A stretch of DNA of 64,000 bases. It comes from Anthopleura xanthogrammica (Eukaryota; Cnidaria; Anthozoa; Actiniaria; Actiniidae). The position numbers were made by a program, and so were the translations under genes. Below the pieces are notes generated by a model. It made no database searches. It was not told where the DNA came from and saw nothing but the letters and a program-made list of their open reading frames with translations. The stretch spans positions 6,809,501-6,873,500 of the forward strand of contig OZ025207.1 of the NCBI GenBank assembly GCA_964019055.1, read 5' to 3'. Within the stretch, counting starts at the first letter, position 1, and every line of letters starts with the position of its first letter. Positions 63,756-64,000 of the stretch are shown piece by piece.

Positions 63756-64000
63756 ATGACCTTTTTTCAGCAAAAATGCTTTTTTCTCAGCAAAACACTC
63801 TTTTTCTCACCACAAATGTGCTGTTCGCGCCCAAAATGTGCTTTTAGCAGTGAAAACGTCGTGTTATCGGCAAAAGAAAATTCTCAGCCAAAAAAAAATG
63901 TTCAGCCAAAAACACCTTTTTTCACCAAAAATCTCATTTTCTCACCAAAAACTTCATTTTATCAGCCAAAACGTCGTGTTTTCAGCCAATGCGTTGTTTT

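Larger units (their letters stand above)
4441..64000 (+). repeat. Main 317-bp satellite array
   Basis: There are 187 complete head-to-tail monomers plus partial ends, all in one orientation, with no other insertion or gene. The phase marker ATGACC runs from 4460 to 63756. That distance (59,296 bp) equals 187 x 317 plus 17, and the 17 bases are fully explained by the off-length monomers I located: 316 bp at 8266, 58368 and 60586; 318 bp at 4460, 4778, 14922, 15240, 19364, 19682, 20317, 20952, 21270, 21905, 22540, 23175, 25078, 27298, 56148 and 61853; 319 bp at 18728 and 52659. Length changes fall mostly in the homopolymer runs. Consensus GC is about 36%. The array runs off the right edge of the window. 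A pericentromeric, centromeric or subtelomeric location is plausible but not shown. Confidence 0.98.

Noticed and set aside
1..64000. CRISPR array
   Set aside because: Repeats of 317 bp follow one another without unique spacers, there are no cas genes, and the LINE shows a eukaryotic setting.
1..64000. tRNA, 5S rRNA or small nuclear RNA gene inside the repeat unit
   Set aside because: No box A/box B-like internal promoter, cloverleaf arms or 5S-like sequence is visible in the monomer consensus.
1..64000. Telomeric repeat array
   Set aside because: Only one and a half TTAGGG units occur per 317 bp, never in tandem.

Overview
This window is almost entirely one satellite DNA array, with no intact host gene. 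A monomer of 317 bp repeats head to tail, always in the same orientation, from base 1 to base 64000. I count 197 complete monomers plus partial ones, about 199 monomer equivalents. The array is interrupted once, at 3664-4440, by the 3' end of a non-LTR (LINE-type) retrotransposon with a poly(A) tail. Satellite tracts of this length, a LINE with an AATAAA signal, and no bacterial-type gene content point to a eukaryote. The reverse-transcriptase tail resembles Jockey/CR1-like elements that I associate with marine invertebrates such as cnidarians. That placement is tentative and rests on family resemblance only.

Layout. Bases 1-3663 are left array monomers, many carrying variants found nowhere beyond about 7 kb. 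Bases 3664-4440 are the 5'-truncated LINE. It replaces 40-46 bp of one monomer and shows no target-site duplication. Bases 4441-64000 are 187 complete monomers. Within them, shared diagnostic substitutions recur at exact multiples of the monomer: every 2 monomers (10.8-12.1, 15.6-17.5, 20-23.8 and 62.8-63.8 kb), 3 monomers (9.2-10.5 and 43-46 kb), 4 monomers (5.4-7.9 and 45.7-48.5 kb), 6 monomers (47.9-50.1 kb) and 7 monomers (58.4-61.2 kb). The centre is highly homogeneous. There are 79 consecutive monomers of exactly 317 bp from 27616 to 52658, and the 44 monomers at 29201-43148 show only two changes that I could find.

The monomer is itself built from 16 degenerate subunits of 17-24 bp (mostly 20), each with the plan TCAGC - A-tract - short core - T-tract. 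The result is a three-level hierarchy: about 20 bp, then 317 bp, then local multimers. Alternating A- and T-tracts fall about one helical turn apart in part of the monomer, which predicts intrinsically curved DNA. GC content of the consensus is about 36%, with about 73 C against 42 G on the + strand and CpG near its expected frequency.

No operon, RNA gene, CRISPR array or novel protein system was found. Open frames of 70-318 codons recur on the + strand only because the subunits contain few stop codons in that direction. The features of real interest are the satellite's nested architecture, its homogenisation pattern, and the deletion-associated LINE insertion.
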